From: Prevotella sp. UBA4268
Lineage (GTDB): Bacteria > Bacteroidota > Bacteroidia > Bacteroidales > Bacteroidaceae
DNA: 57,332 nucleotides
Direction: 5' to 3'
Assembly: GCA_002395135.1 (NCBI GenBank)
Contig: DGWC01000097.1
Location: forward strand, 14,248 to 71,579
The notes under the pieces were generated by a model. The model was not told the origin of the DNA and did not search any database. It saw nothing but the letters and a program-made list of their open reading frames with translations. A program made the position numbers and the translations under genes. How positions within the stretch are numbered: position 1 is the first letter of the stretch; the number at the start of each line of letters is the position of its first letter. Of the stretch, positions 22,829 through 32,239 are shown piece after piece.

Positions 22829-24016
22829 ATGGGAAAGAACAATAACGGAGAAAAAGCAGTGGTTTCGGTGCTTGTCTTGGTGAGCATCGGGCATCTGCTC
22901 AACGACATGTTCCAGTCGGTAATCCCCTCTATCTACCCGATGATCAAGGAGTCATTAGGGCTCAGTTTCCTGCAGATAGGAGCCATCACACTGGTGAACC
23001 AACTGACTTCCTCGCTGCTACAGCCGCTGGTGGGCTATTTCTCCGACAAGCATCCGCGCCCTTACGGGCTGGCCCTCGGCATGTGTTTCACGCTGGCGGG
23101 ACTTTTGCTGCTATCGGTGGCCAACAGTTTTCTACTCATCCTGTTAGCCGTTGCATTCGTTGGCTGCGGTTCGTCGGTGCTCCACCCGGAGTCTTCCAAA
23201 GTGGCGCGCATGGCTTCCGGCGGTGCCAAAGGCATGGCACAGTCCATCTTTCAGGTGGGCGGAAACATCGGGCGGGCCATCGGTCCAGTCGTGGTGGCAT
23301 TGCTTATCGTACCCCACGGCCAAGGTTCGTTGAGATGGTTAGGACTGCTTGCCGTAGTCACCATCTGCCTGCTGGTGCGCATCGGCCAATGGTATCGGCA
23401 GCAACTGGAGGCATACGGCAAGGGAAAGTCGAAGTTTGACATGGAGAATGAGAGCCGCCTGCCCCGCCATCAAATCACCATTGCGCTGATAGTGCTGCTC
23501 ATTCTGATGTTCTCAAAGGACTTCTACATGGCGAACATCCAGAGTTACCTCACTTTCTACATGATCAACAAGTTCGGAATGTCCATAGAATCCTCTCAGT
23601 ATGTGCTGTTCGGATTCCTCTTCGCCTCGGCCATCGGACTCATCGTCGGGGGCGAAGTGGGCGACCACTACGGCAGGAAATACGTTATCTGGGGTTCCAT
23701 TCTCGGGGCGGCGCCCTTTGCCTTGCTGCTGCCCTATGCCAATCTCACATGGACCATCGTGCTGGCAGTCATCGTGGGAATGATCATCTCTTCTGCCATG
23801 TCGGCCATTCTCGTCTATGCCACCGAACTGCTGCCCGGCAACGTGGGCATGATTTCGGGTGCCTTCTTCGGCCTTTCTTTCGGACTGGGCGGCATCGGAT
23901 CGGCACTGTTCGGGTGGCTCGCCGATGCACAAGGCATCCAGTATGTGTTCCAACTCACCGCCTTTCTCCCGCTGTTGGGCATCGTCACCTACTGGCTGCC
24001 GAACATACGCAACTGA
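22829..24016 (+). CDS. MFS transporter resembling fosmidomycin-resistance (Fsr-type) exporters
   Basis: A 395-residue, 12-span major facilitator. Landmarks include the early GHLLNDMFQSVIPSIYPMIKESLGL (about residues 19-43), YFSDKHPRPYGLALG between TM2 and TM3, GCGSSVLHPESSKVARMASGG, FQVGGNIGRAIGP, and GEVGDHYGRKYVIWGS in the second half. The N-terminal segment and the HPES-K-AR motif are shared with Fsr-like exporters as I recall them; the natural substrate is unknown. The next gene starts 26 bases later on the same strand and may be co-transcribed. Confidence 0.85.
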   Translation: MGKNNNGEKAVVSVLVLVSIGHLLNDMFQSVIPSIYPMIKESLGLSFLQIGAITLVNQLTSSLLQPLVGYFSDKHPRPYGLALGMCFTLAGLLLLSVANSFLLILLAVAFVGCGSSVLHPESSKVARMASGGAKGMAQSIFQVGGNIGRAIGPVVVALLIVPHGQGSLRWLGLLAVVTICLLVRIGQWYRQQLEAYGKGKSKFDMENESRLPRHQITIALIVLLILMFSKDFYMANIQSYLTFYMINKFGMSIESSQYVLFGFLFASAIGLIVGGEVGDHYGRKYVIWGSILGAAPFALLLPYANLTWTIVLAVIVGMIISSAMSAILVYATELLPGNVGMISGAFFGLSFGLGGIGSALFGWLADAQGIQYVFQLTAFLPLLGIVTYWLPNIRN

Positions 24017-24042
24017 GCATTTCCGTCTTTAACATACCATAC

Positions 24043-25110
24043 ATGACAACAATGAACACCTATACGCAAGACGCTGTGGCACTGCTCACACAACTCATCG
24101 CAACACCCAGCGTGAGCCGCAACGAAGAGCAGGCGGCCGACATCATGGAACGAACCATCACCGACATGGGGATGTGCTGCAAAAGAGAAGGTAACAACGT
24201 CTGGATAATCGATCCGCAATATGACGAACATCGTCCCACGCTGCTGCTGAACGCCCATATCGACACGGTAAAGCCTGTGGCATCGTGGACCCGCGACCCC
24301 TTCACGCCCACGATTGAAGACGGAATACTCTACGGACTGGGCAGCAACGACTGCGGAGGCGGACTGGTTTCGCTGCTTCAGGTGTTCCGCCATCTCACTG
24401 CAAGACCGCAGTCATTCAATGTCATCTACCTTGCCTCTGCCGAAGAAGAAGTGTCGGGAGTGAACGGAATCAGGCGCGTGCTTCCGCTGCTGCCAAGGAT
24501 TGACGTGGCCATCGTAGGCGAACCCACTGGCATGCAGCCCGCTATTGCCGAGAAAGGACTGATGGTGCTCGACGTGAAAGCACTGGGAAAATCGGGACAT
24601 GCCGCACGAAACGAAGGTGTGAATGCCATCTACGAAGCCCTTGACGATTTGGTATGGCTGCGCAACTACCGCTTTGAGAAAGTGAGCGAATTCCTTGGCG
24701 AGACACAGATGAACGTTACGGTCATCAATGCCGGTACACAACACAACGTGATACCCGACCATTGCGACATGGTGGTAGACATCCGCACCAATGAATTCTA
24801 TGAAAATGAAGAAGTGTTTGATTTCATCTGCAAACATCTCAAGAGCAAAGCCACCGCACGGTCGTTCCATCTGCATTCCTCAAGAATCGACCCGCAGCAC
24901 CCATTGGTAAGAAGATGCAGGGAAATGGGCATGGTGCCCTTTGGCTCCCCCACCCTTTCCGACCAGGCGCTGATGCGCTTTCCTTCGTTCAAACTGGGAC
25001 CTGGCGAAAGCAGCCGCTCGCATGCCGCCGATGAATTCATCAAGATAGCAGAGATAGAGCAGGCCATCGGAACCTATATCCGATTATTAGACCAGCAGCC
25101 TATCGTTTGA
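24043..25110 (+). CDS. M20-family amidohydrolase, probable N-acyl-ornithine deacylase
   Basis: The 355-residue zinc hydrolase has the metal-site motifs NAHIDTVKP (about residue 70), GLGSNDCGGG (about 100), SAEEEVSG with the catalytic Glu pair (about 131) and VGEPTG (about 158), plus a dimerisation domain with GKSGHAARNEGVNAI. It matches ArgE/DapE-type deacylases; in Bacteroidetes this subfamily generally releases ornithine from N-acetyl- or N-succinyl-ornithine in arginine synthesis. No other arg gene is adjacent, so the substrate is inferred from resemblance. The start may be 24043 or the ATG nine bases later. Confidence 0.85.
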   Translation: MTTMNTYTQDAVALLTQLIATPSVSRNEEQAADIMERTITDMGMCCKREGNNVWIIDPQYDEHRPTLLLNAHIDTVKPVASWTRDPFTPTIEDGILYGLGSNDCGGGLVSLLQVFRHLTARPQSFNVIYLASAEEEVSGVNGIRRVLPLLPRIDVAIVGEPTGMQPAIAEKGLMVLDVKALGKSGHAARNEGVNAIYEALDDLVWLRNYRFEKVSEFLGETQMNVTVINAGTQHNVIPDHCDMVVDIRTNEFYENEEVFDFICKHLKSKATARSFHLHSSRIDPQHPLVRRCREMGMVPFGSPTLSDQALMRFPSFKLGPGESSRSHAADEFIKIAEIEQAIGTYIRLLDQQPIV

Positions 25111-25159
25111 CGACAAACAACAGAACACTGTCTGATGACAAGCGAAAGCACGGCCAACA

Positions 25160-26806
25160 TCAACGTCCCAACCAGACTTCTGGGTTCAGTTTAGTGGTCT
25201 GGCGGTATAACTGGAACTGCAAGGTCTGGTCTCCACCCACAGCGCCCAATGTCTGACGGGTGCTCACCTGCTGACCCACGTTCACGCTTACAGAAGCCAG
25301 GTTGCAATAAACGGAGATATAACTGCCGTGGCGAACCATCACCACCTTGGTATTACCGAAACCGAAGACACGGCTCACCACACCGTTAAAGATGCAACGC
25401 ACGGCTCCACCGGCACTGCCTTTGATGTTGATGCCCTTGCTGTCGAGCGTCACACCGCGAAGCCCTTCCACACTATACTGTCCGTAATGGCGAACAATCT
25501 TTCCTGAAAGCGGCATCGGCAAACGACCTTTGTTGTTGGCAAAGTTACTGCTCAACTTGCGGTCTTCGGTGTTCATCTCGCGTGCGGCCTCATTCTCGCG
25601 CTTTGCCTCAGCCACTTCGTGCTGATGGCGACGGTTGTCCACCTCCGCCTTGCGCTCAGCAGCCTCGCGGTCGGCTTGCGCTGCCAAGGCTTCGCGCTCT
25701 GCCTTTGCGGCTTCTTCGGCATTCTTCTTGCGAACAGCCTCACGCGCCTGCTCCTTGAGTTTTCGCTCACGCTCACGGGCTTCGGCCACTCTGCGGGCAT
25801 TCTCCTTGGCCACTCTCTCGGCCTCGGCTTTCTTGCGAGCCATCTCTTCTTCGCGCTTCTTCTTGGCAGCGGCCGCCTCGGCAGCCTTCCTGCGTGCTTC
25901 TTCGGCAGCGCGGATTCGCGCTTTCGCCACTTCCTCCTCCACCAGACGGTCAATCTGGGCGTTCAGTTCCTGATCTTTCTTCCGCTGCTCATCAATGATG
26001 CCCTGAATGGTTTTCTGCTGCCGTTGCAGGTCGGTCACCATCTTCTGCTGCTCTTGCTGCTTGTCCTGCAGGGCCGTTTTTTCCTTCTTTCCTTTATATA
26101 ACAAGTTGTTCTTTTCCTTCTTGACGCGCTCCAGTTCCTGATGTTTCGACGTTATCTGTTCCTGTTTCTGCTTCACCTGCTCACCTTGTGCCCGCTGGTA
26201 AGAGCCGTATGCACGCACGAATCGCAGCCTTCGATACATCTGCGTGAGACTCTTGGCAGAGAAAATGAACATCAGTTCGTCTTGAATATTCCGGTGTTTC
26301 GCCATGTAACGCATAGACTTCACATAGCGCTGCCTGCGCTCTTCGAGTTGCTGTTCGAGCGTGGTCAGTTGGGCCTTGAGCAAATCAATGTTCCCGTCAA
26401 TGTGGGTGATGTCCTGTTCTATGCCTTCGATGGAACGCTGATGCTGCTCAATCTCGCTGTTTATCGTGAGCAAGTTGTTCAGTCGCTGCTTTACGTCGGC
26501 CTTGTTAGCCTGCAACAAGCGCTCCTGCTCTTTGATTTTCTTCTGGATGGCGGCGCGCTGATTGCGCAGTCCTCTGATTTCTGCTGTGCTCACATTGGCT
26601 CTCGCCTTGGCAGAACTGGTCTTTGGCGTGCTCTTTTTCACCGTGGACGTGGTTGTTTTTTTCTTGGCCACAGGTGTCTTGGCAGCGGTTTTCTGTCGCG
26701 TAGCGGTGACTGCGGCCTTCTTCTTTGCGGTTGCCGCCTTCTTCGTCTGCGCACTGCTGGTGAGCATGCAGGAAAGAATCAGGAGTATGGAGAGTATTTT
26801 TCTCAT
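25160..26806 (-). CDS. EnvC-like murein hydrolase activator (degenerate LytM/M23 domain)
   Basis: A 548-residue exported protein: signal peptide, Lys/Thr/Ala-rich linker (about 20-70), long coiled coil (about 75-275), a second Ala/Glu/Arg-rich helix (about 285-410) and a C-terminal LytM fold (about 430-548). The LytM domain has VMVRHGSYISVYCNL where active peptidases have H-G-x2-Y-x-T-x-Y-x-H, and lacks the first His/Asp pair, so it should not cut peptidoglycan itself but activate amidases, as EnvC does. Its ATG directly follows the stop of the DUF4292 gene. It is the last gene of the dut operon. Confidence 0.88.
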   Translation of the reverse strand: MRKILSILLILSCMLTSSAQTKKAATAKKKAAVTATRQKTAAKTPVAKKKTTTSTVKKSTPKTSSAKARANVSTAEIRGLRNQRAAIQKKIKEQERLLQANKADVKQRLNNLLTINSEIEQHQRSIEGIEQDITHIDGNIDLLKAQLTTLEQQLEERRQRYVKSMRYMAKHRNIQDELMFIFSAKSLTQMYRRLRFVRAYGSYQRAQGEQVKQKQEQITSKHQELERVKKEKNNLLYKGKKEKTALQDKQQEQQKMVTDLQRQQKTIQGIIDEQRKKDQELNAQIDRLVEEEVAKARIRAAEEARRKAAEAAAAKKKREEEMARKKAEAERVAKENARRVAEARERERKLKEQAREAVRKKNAEEAAKAEREALAAQADREAAERKAEVDNRRHQHEVAEAKRENEAAREMNTEDRKLSSNFANNKGRLPMPLSGKIVRHYGQYSVEGLRGVTLDSKGINIKGSAGGAVRCIFNGVVSRVFGFGNTKVVMVRHGSYISVYCNLASVSVNVGQQVSTRQTLGAVGGDQTLQFQLYRQTTKLNPEVWLGR

Positions 26807-27781
26807 TTACAGGCTCATCAGTTTCTTCAACACATCGTCAACACTCACTTCCTTGTATTTCTTCGACAGCGTGGTGCGGGCATCCCATTTCTCATCGGTA
26901 TTCACTCCGCGCATGCGGATTCCCACCTTGATTTGCTTGGGTTTCTTGGTGGCAGAAGTGTTCATATCGAGTGTCATGAAGGTCGGGAACTGCTTCACGC
27001 CCACCGTTGTGAAATCGTCATACGCACATGTCACCTTCGTATTGCCGTGGCTGCTGCTTGAATATTGCACGTCCACCTGGCGTATAAGGCCCTCCTTGTT
27101 GTCGGCCTGCCATTCGTAATTCATCCTGTCGCGGTGCAGGGCAACCACCGAATTCTGGTTTCCTTCGTTCAGTGTCACGTCGAAGTTTTTCAGTTCTGCA
27201 TCACCCATCTTGACCGTCCCGGGAAGGTAAAGTTGGTTCCAGAACAGTGCCTGCAAGGCATAGAAGTCGAGTCCGTTGTTCTTCAGGAAGTCTACTTTGT
27301 TGTAGTCTCCCTTGATATATTCTGTATGGATGCGGTCCACAATCATCACATAGTCTTTCGTAAACTCCAGTCGTCCGGCCTCCATACCCAGGATGGGCAC
27401 GTTCAACTGGATGCGGATGACATCGTCGCGGCGCATCTGCAACTTGCCGCTGACGGTGATATCCTTGCTGCCCGACTTGAGGTTGAAGTCGATTTTCGAT
27501 GTGATGCACTTGTTATAGACGGCATTGTCGGCCACCTTCTTGGCAAACTGCATGCGCTGGAGTTGCATCTGCTTTTCCTTTTCCTGCTGGGAAAGGTTGC
27601 CGCTACTGCCCGGTGTCTGCACAACAACAGGCTTTTCGTCCTTCACCAGACTCTTTTTCGAGCCGCAGGAAGCAGCCACCAGGCATCCAACGATGCAGAC
27701 GACCAGCATGCTGGCAGTTGCGCTCAGCGATATGTTTGCTTTCTTCATATTCAGTTTTTTCATATTCAAATTCTTTATCAT
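26807..27781 (-). CDS. DUF4292 lipoprotein
   Basis: A 324-residue lipoprotein with signal sequence and lipobox VAASC (cysteine near residue 39), then KSLVKDEKPVV and a long predicted beta structure (SKIDFNLKSGSKDITVSGKLQMRRDDVIRIQLNVPILGMEAGRLEFTKDYVMIVDR) that matches the DUF4292 family, related in fold to lipoprotein-binding LolA/LolB-like proteins as far as I recall. It lies between a TPR lipoprotein and EnvC with almost no gaps. That context suggests envelope assembly. Several ATGs near the N-terminus make the exact start uncertain. Confidence 0.82.
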   Translation of the reverse strand: MIKNLNMKKLNMKKANISLSATASMLVVCIVGCLVAASCGSKKSLVKDEKPVVVQTPGSSGNLSQQEKEKQMQLQRMQFAKKVADNAVYNKCITSKIDFNLKSGSKDITVSGKLQMRRDDVIRIQLNVPILGMEAGRLEFTKDYVMIVDRIHTEYIKGDYNKVDFLKNNGLDFYALQALFWNQLYLPGTVKMGDAELKNFDVTLNEGNQNSVVALHRDRMNYEWQADNKEGLIRQVDVQYSSSSHGNTKVTCAYDDFTTVGVKQFPTFMTLDMNTSATKKPKQIKVGIRMRGVNTDEKWDARTTLSKKYKEVSVDDVLKKLMSL

Positions 27782-27786
27782 GACGA

Positions 27787-29682
27787 TTATTCTTCCTTTA
27801 TATATTTTCTCAATCTGATTTTCCGCGCCAGTATCTTACTGTCGTTGCCGGCATCAACGGCCTGCTGCCAGAACTCCAAAGCCTTTTCGATATCGTCGCA
27901 CATGGCATAGATATCGCCGGCATGCTCCAGCAAAACGCCGCTGGGCACGGAATCGTTCTGCAAGGTCTGGTCGATATATATCTTGGCCTCTTCATAGCGC
28001 TGCTGCTTGAAAAGAATCCATGCATAGGTGTCCAGGAACGTGGCATTGGTCGGTTCTGCCTTGATGGTGCGGTAACTCATCTGCTCCGCCTTATCCAGGT
28101 GCTGGCCCTTTATGCTCAGATAATAGGCATAGTTGTTCAGTGCGCTCACATTGTCGGGCTTATATTGCAAACTGCTGTCATAGGCAGCGAATGCCTCTTC
28201 GTTGCGCCCTTTCTCGTGCAGGATGTCGCCCATGATGGCATAGAAGTCGGAAACGATGTCTTTATTGCTCTTCTCGTTAATCTGCGCCACGCCCCTGCGG
28301 AATGCGTCCAGCGCCTCGTCGCGCATGTCTTTTTGCGAATAGGCCATGCCGAGATAATAATAGAACGGCATCTCCTCGGGATTGTATTGCGTGGCAGGGA
28401 TAGACAGACTGATCACCTCGTCGAAGTCTTTGTCTTCCCATGCCGACTGGATCAACTGGGCGCGCACGGCGGCATTGTCGGGCGCAATGACCAGTGCCTG
28501 CCGCAAAACGTCGTTGATGCTGTCTTTCGGCATTTTCTTCAGCGTCATATAGGCGGCGTACAGTTCCGTCATGTCTGAGTTTTTCTGCGGTTCGGCCAGC
28601 ATCCGCTTGAAGAGGCTGAGCACCTGTGTGCTGTCGCCGCCATTCTCTTCGTTGTCGGCCACCACCTTCCTCATGAGCGTCATCTTGGTCGACGACGGCG
28701 TTCCGCTGCTGATGAGCAACTGCTCTTGCAGTTCGTTTGCCAGTGAATCGGCCTCCGTGGTGCGGTAATAGTCAATCATCGACATCTTTGCCGACAGGTT
28801 GTCGGGCTCTTCCCGCAACACCAGTTCATACTCTTTCAGCGCCTCGTCGTCGCGGTTGTTCTGCAAGAGCCAGTTTCCCATCATGATATGATAGTTCATA
28901 TCGTTGGGATGGCGGTCGGAGAGTTCTTTTAGTTCATTGTATTCCGCCTGCTTGTCGCCCAGCATGGCATAGACGCGCATCTTCGAGAGAGTGGTCTGTT
29001 CGTTGCTTCCGTCCACCTGCTCAATGCGGTTGATGGTGTGGAGCATCTGCTTATAGTTGCGCTGCTGGTTATAGAGATTGAGCAGATAGGCCAGCACGTC
29101 CGACCGTTTCCGGTCGTTGGCATACACCTGTTCGTAGCAGTCTATGGCTTTCCCATACTGTTTCGTGTTGATAAACGTCATGGCCAGGCGTTCCAGATAA
29201 GTATCGTTCAAGGGGTCCAGTTCGGCGGCGCGTTCCATACAACTGAGTGCCATGGAGTCGTTGTGCAGTTCTGCGTAATAGGCAGCCTGCGTGAAATACA
29301 CCTCTGAGGCAAAGGGATCGATGGTCAGGCAATGGCTCAGCAGTTCGAATGCAGCGTCATAGTTACCCTTGGTCTGCTGGTTGATGGCTTCGAAATAGAA
29401 ATATTTCAGCCGCTGCACATCATTATAAGATAAGGTGTGTACATTGTTTCGCACAGGTTTCCGCACCTTTCGCGCCGACTTCTTGTGAGTTTTCCCAGCC
29501 TTGGCATCCGTTCTGGAAGCAGCCATGCCGCCGCTCATTCCACCGATAAGGGCAGGAGCCATCGCGGGAACGCATGAACTGACACCCACGACAAGGAACA
29601 AGCAAAGCCCTGTCAGCCCTGCCGCTATCCATCTGCAACGAGTGTTCATCACTTTCCTCATCACCAACTCCTTACTCTTCAC
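27787..29682 (-). CDS. TPR-repeat lipoprotein
   Basis: A 631-residue protein with a signal peptide and lipobox VSSC (cysteine near residue 37), a basic linker (KKSARKVRKPVRN) and many tetratricopeptide repeats from about residue 85 to the end (for example AAELDPLNDTYLERLAMTFINTKQYGKAIDCYEQ and LQYKPDNVSALNNYAYYLSIKGQHLDKAEQM). TPR lipoproteins of this kind act as scaffolds at the outer membrane. It lies between dut and DUF4292/EnvC on one strand, a Bacteroidetes gene order I recognise. In-frame ATGs at 29661 and 29649 are alternative starts. Confidence 0.85.
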   Translation of the reverse strand: MKSKELVMRKVMNTRCRWIAAGLTGLCLFLVVGVSSCVPAMAPALIGGMSGGMAASRTDAKAGKTHKKSARKVRKPVRNNVHTLSYNDVQRLKYFYFEAINQQTKGNYDAAFELLSHCLTIDPFASEVYFTQAAYYAELHNDSMALSCMERAAELDPLNDTYLERLAMTFINTKQYGKAIDCYEQVYANDRKRSDVLAYLLNLYNQQRNYKQMLHTINRIEQVDGSNEQTTLSKMRVYAMLGDKQAEYNELKELSDRHPNDMNYHIMMGNWLLQNNRDDEALKEYELVLREEPDNLSAKMSMIDYYRTTEADSLANELQEQLLISSGTPSSTKMTLMRKVVADNEENGGDSTQVLSLFKRMLAEPQKNSDMTELYAAYMTLKKMPKDSINDVLRQALVIAPDNAAVRAQLIQSAWEDKDFDEVISLSIPATQYNPEEMPFYYYLGMAYSQKDMRDEALDAFRRGVAQINEKSNKDIVSDFYAIMGDILHEKGRNEEAFAAYDSSLQYKPDNVSALNNYAYYLSIKGQHLDKAEQMSYRTIKAEPTNATFLDTYAWILFKQQRYEEAKIYIDQTLQNDSVPSGVLLEHAGDIYAMCDDIEKALEFWQQAVDAGNDSKILARKIRLRKYIKEE

Positions 29683-29751
29683 GATGTATTACTTTCTAAG
29701 AAATCCTGACTCCAAGCCCGAAACCATGTACGACGGATGCTCCGCTGCTAA

Positions 29752-30189
29752 CTATTTCACTCCTGTATGTCCATAGCCGCCAGCCCCGCGCTCCGTCTCA
29801 TCCAGTTCTTCCACCACCACGAAATCTCCCTGTTCGTGACGGGCAATCACCATCTGGGCAATGCGCTCGCCATCGTTGACGACGAAATCCTCCTGCGACA
29901 GATTAATCAGACAAACACCAATCTCGCCGCGATAGTCGGCATCAATGGTCCCGGGAGTGTTCAGCACGGTGATGCCATGTTTCAAAGCCAGTCCGCTGCG
30001 CGGTCTCACCTGCGCCTCATACCCTTCGGGCAGGGCGATGAACAGTCCCGTCTTCACCAGTCGGCGCTCCATGGGATGCAGCACGATAGGCTCATCTATG
30101 TTCGCACGGAGATCCATTCCCGCACTCTGCGGCGTGGCATAGGCAGGCAACTGCTGATGCCCTTTGTTTACAACCTTTATCTTTATCAT
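29752..30189 (-). CDS. dut: dUTP diphosphatase
   Basis: dUTPase hydrolyses dUTP to dUMP and pyrophosphate, keeping uracil out of DNA and supplying dTMP synthesis. The 145-residue protein has all five trimeric-dUTPase motifs: [43 protein letters not shown] and the C-terminal [10 protein letters not shown] that closes over the active site. It is the first gene of a four-gene operon with envelope proteins. A TACCTTTG promoter box lies at 30216-30223. Confidence 0.96.
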   Translation of the reverse strand: MIKIKVVNKGHQQLPAYATPQSAGMDLRANIDEPIVLHPMERRLVKTGLFIALPEGYEAQVRPRSGLALKHGITVLNTPGTIDADYRGEIGVCLINLSQEDFVVNDGERIAQMVIARHEQGDFVVVEELDETERGAGGYGHTGVK

Positions 30190-30215
30190 AGTCTTTTTCT
30201 CGTTGTTTCAACTTG

Positions 30216-30223
30216 CAAAGGTA
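30216..30223 (-). promoter_or_regulatory. -7 element of the dut operon
   Basis: Minus-strand TACCTTTG, 27 bases upstream of the dut ATG. Confidence 0.65.
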
Positions 30224-30230
30224 ACACAAT

Positions 30231-30265
30231 AAATGAAGAATGAAGAATGAAGAATAAAGAATTAT
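30231..30265. repeat. Short tandem repeat of TGAAGAA
   Basis: Four to five imperfect copies of a 7-base unit (AATGAAGAATGAAGAATGAA and variants) lie upstream of the dut promoter and behind tatC. Copy number could vary by slippage. Confidence 0.55.
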
Positions 30266-30320
30266 GATTATTTTTCACTATTTTCTCTTCCAGATGCCAT
30301 TGCGGCCCGTTCTTAATCGG

Positions 30321-31112
30321 TCAGGGCTTCGTCTGCAGTCTCACCACCCAGATGCTGGCCTCATAGAGCAGCCAGATGGGCAGGGATACGATGAGCAGGG
30401 TGAACACGTCTTGCGTGGGAGTGATAATGGCGGCCACAATCAGGATAACCACCACGGCATGGCGGCGATAGCGCGACATCATCCGGGGCTTCAGCAGACC
30501 CGTCTGCGCCAGCAGCCAGCACACCACCGGCACCTCGAAAACGATGCCCAGCGACAGCGTGAGCGACAACATGGTATCGATGTACGACTGAATGGAAATC
30601 AGATTCTGCAAATCGGCACTCACCTGATAGGTGCCGAGAAAACGGAACGTCAGGGGGAACACCACGAAATAACTGAACAGCAGACCGATGACAAACATTA
30701 CAGAGCCGCCTGCCACGGCACGATACAATCCCCGGCGCTCGTTGTCGTAGAGAGCCGGAAGAATGAAACAAAGCACTTGATAGATGGCATAGGGTGCCGA
30801 CACCAGCAGTCCCACAAAGAAAGAGGCCTTGATGTGGAGCATGAACTGCTGTGCCAGGCCGGTATTGATAATCTGAACGGAGAAATCGCTGAGCCCCGTT
30901 CCCGCGATGTGCCTGCTCACCAACTCCAGCCAGCGGTAGGTGATAAAGCCGGAATCCTTGGGTGCCATGATGATGCTGAACACCTGCTCTTTAAAGAAAA
31001 AGGCCACAACAGAGCACAACAGCCACACCACCACGATGCGGATGATGAACGCGCGGAGCACGTCCAAGTGCTCCCAGAACGACATGGATGCCCCGTCCTT
31101 ACTCTGCTGCAT
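30321..31112 (-). CDS. tatC: Sec-independent translocase subunit TatC
   Basis: TatC binds twin-arginine signal peptides and, with TatA, exports folded proteins across the inner membrane. The 263-residue protein has the N-terminal [15 protein letters not shown] (family S-F-x-E-H-L-x-E-L-R), six predicted spans, [20 protein letters not shown], and [16 protein letters not shown] with [20 protein letters not shown] near the end. Its start overlaps tatA by 14 bases, so the two are translated from one message. Confidence 0.95.
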   Translation of the reverse strand: MQQSKDGASMSFWEHLDVLRAFIIRIVVVWLLCSVVAFFFKEQVFSIIMAPKDSGFITYRWLELVSRHIAGTGLSDFSVQIINTGLAQQFMLHIKASFFVGLLVSAPYAIYQVLCFILPALYDNERRGLYRAVAGGSVMFVIGLLFSYFVVFPLTFRFLGTYQVSADLQNLISIQSYIDTMLSLTLSLGIVFEVPVVCWLLAQTGLLKPRMMSRYRRHAVVVILIVAAIITPTQDVFTLLIVSLPIWLLYEASIWVVRLQTKP

Positions 31113-31314
31113 CCTTTCCGCTGCCGTCGTGTGCGTCTTTCTTCAAGCCCGTCTTCGCGTCGTCTTCGCCCAGTCCGGCCTCGTTCATGCCTTCCTTGAA
31201 ACTCTTCACGCCCTTGCCCAGGCCCTTCATCAGTTCGGGAATTTTTTTTCCGCCGAAAAACAGCAGCACCACCAGTGCAATGAGCAATATCTCCTGTGTT
31301 CCTATGCCAAACAT
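31099..31314 (-). CDS. tatA: Sec-independent translocase subunit TatA
   Basis: A 71-residue protein with one N-terminal membrane helix ([15 protein letters not shown]), the hinge [15 protein letters not shown] and an amphipathic helix, followed by a charged Asp/Lys tail. This is the pore-forming TatA/E type. The start at 31314 (MFGIG) is chosen on family homology. The stop falls inside tatC. A TATTTTTG box lies at 31361-31368. Confidence 0.94.
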   Translation of the reverse strand: MFGIGTQEILLIALVVLLFFGGKKIPELMKGLGKGVKSFKEGMNEAGLGEDDAKTGLKKDAHDGSGKDAAE

Positions 31315-31360
31315 AATCGTTCTTCTGTTTACCGTTTTTATGATTTCACTATGTCGATGC

Positions 31361-31368
31361 AAAAATAC
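31361..31368 (-). promoter_or_regulatory. -7 element of tatAC
   Basis: Minus-strand TATTTTTG, about 47 bases upstream of tatA. Confidence 0.65.
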
Positions 31369-31483
31369 AAAAAACTATCCATTTACGGCTCATCTCGGCG
31401 GCTAATTAATTATTTTTTTGATATTCCGCCCCTGCCTGGCGGTGAACATTGCTGCCTTCAAGCATAAAATAGTTGTTCATAAA

Positions 31484-31515
31484 TTTGCGAACACCCAAAA
31501 CACTTTGTACCTTTG
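31484..31515 (+). promoter_or_regulatory. HigBA promoter, almost leaderless
   Basis: TTTG (31484-31487), a 20-base spacer and TACCTTTG (31508-31515) fit the Bacteroidetes consensus very well. The expected transcription start is only one or two bases before the toxin ATG at 31523. Confidence 0.8.
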
Positions 31516-31522
31516 CAGCCGT

Positions 31523-31840
31523 ATGATAGTTACATTCGAGCAGACATACCTACAGGAACTCTACACCGAGGGCAAGGCAAGTGATAAGCGCCACCGCTTC
31601 CAACCTCAGATTGTCGGCAAATATGTGAAGGTTGTCAACCTGATGAAACAGCAGGAGAATGTCTTAGGATTGACCAAGTACGGCTCCTTGCACTATGAGA
31701 AACTGCACGGCGACAAGGAGGGAATATCCTCGGTTCGTGTTAACGACCAGTACCGTATTGAGTTCACTGAAGGCATGGAGGCTGGCAAGCAGATTGCCAC
31801 GATATGTAACATCACAGATTTGCCAAACCATTATAAATGA
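31523..31840 (+). CDS. higB: HigB/RelE-type toxin
   Basis: A 105-residue RelE-superfamily toxin, expected to cleave mRNA on the ribosome. It has the fold's pattern: an N-terminal helix-rich part (YLQELYTEGKASDKRHRFQPQIVGKYVKVVNLM), LGLTKYGSLHYEKLHGDKEGISSVRVNDQYRIEF and the last strand QIATICNITDL. Toxin-before-antitoxin order and the XRE antitoxin 15 bases downstream identify a HigBA module. The ATG at 31523 is the only start compatible with the promoter ending at 31515. Confidence 0.88.
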   Translation: MIVTFEQTYLQELYTEGKASDKRHRFQPQIVGKYVKVVNLMKQQENVLGLTKYGSLHYEKLHGDKEGISSVRVNDQYRIEFTEGMEAGKQIATICNITDLPNHYK

Positions 31841-31855
31841 ACAGGAGGACGAGAC

Positions 31856-32200
31856 ATGACGACACTTGAAGGAATAGACCCGCAGATGATAGCAAACAAC
31901 CTGAAGCCCTATCAGCCCACACACCCCGGCGAGGTGCTGAAGGACGAATTGGAATACCGTGGCATTTCGCAGCGAGGACTGGCCAAGCAGATAGGCATTT
32001 CCTACTCTGCTTTCAACGAGATGCTGAACGGTAAGCGTTCGCTCAGTCCCGAACTGGCCATGATGATGGAGGCCGCCCTCGGTGTGGACGCCGCCCCACT
32101 GCTTGCTATGCAGAACGAATACGACATGCTGATGGCCGAGCGCGATGAGTCTTTTATGGAGAAACTCAAACACATTCGTCGCATTGCAGCCATATTCTAA
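31856..32200 (+). CDS. higA: HigA-type antitoxin with XRE domain
   Basis: A 114-residue antitoxin: a short N-terminal segment, HPGEVLKDELEYRGISQRGLAKQIGISYSAFNEMLNGKRSLSPELAMMMEAALGV, which is the HigA-type Cro/C1 domain (about residues 24-80), and a C-terminal helix. HigA proteins neutralise HigB and repress the shared promoter. It is intact, in contrast to the decayed module near 1500-2055. The second copy of the candidate RNA follows about 40-70 bases behind its stop. Confidence 0.9.
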   Translation: MTTLEGIDPQMIANNLKPYQPTHPGEVLKDELEYRGISQRGLAKQIGISYSAFNEMLNGKRSLSPELAMMMEAALGVDAAPLLAMQNEYDMLMAERDESFMEKLKHIRRIAAIF

Positions 32201-32239
32201 CAATAACAATAATGTGCAATCTCAAAAACAGATATGCCA

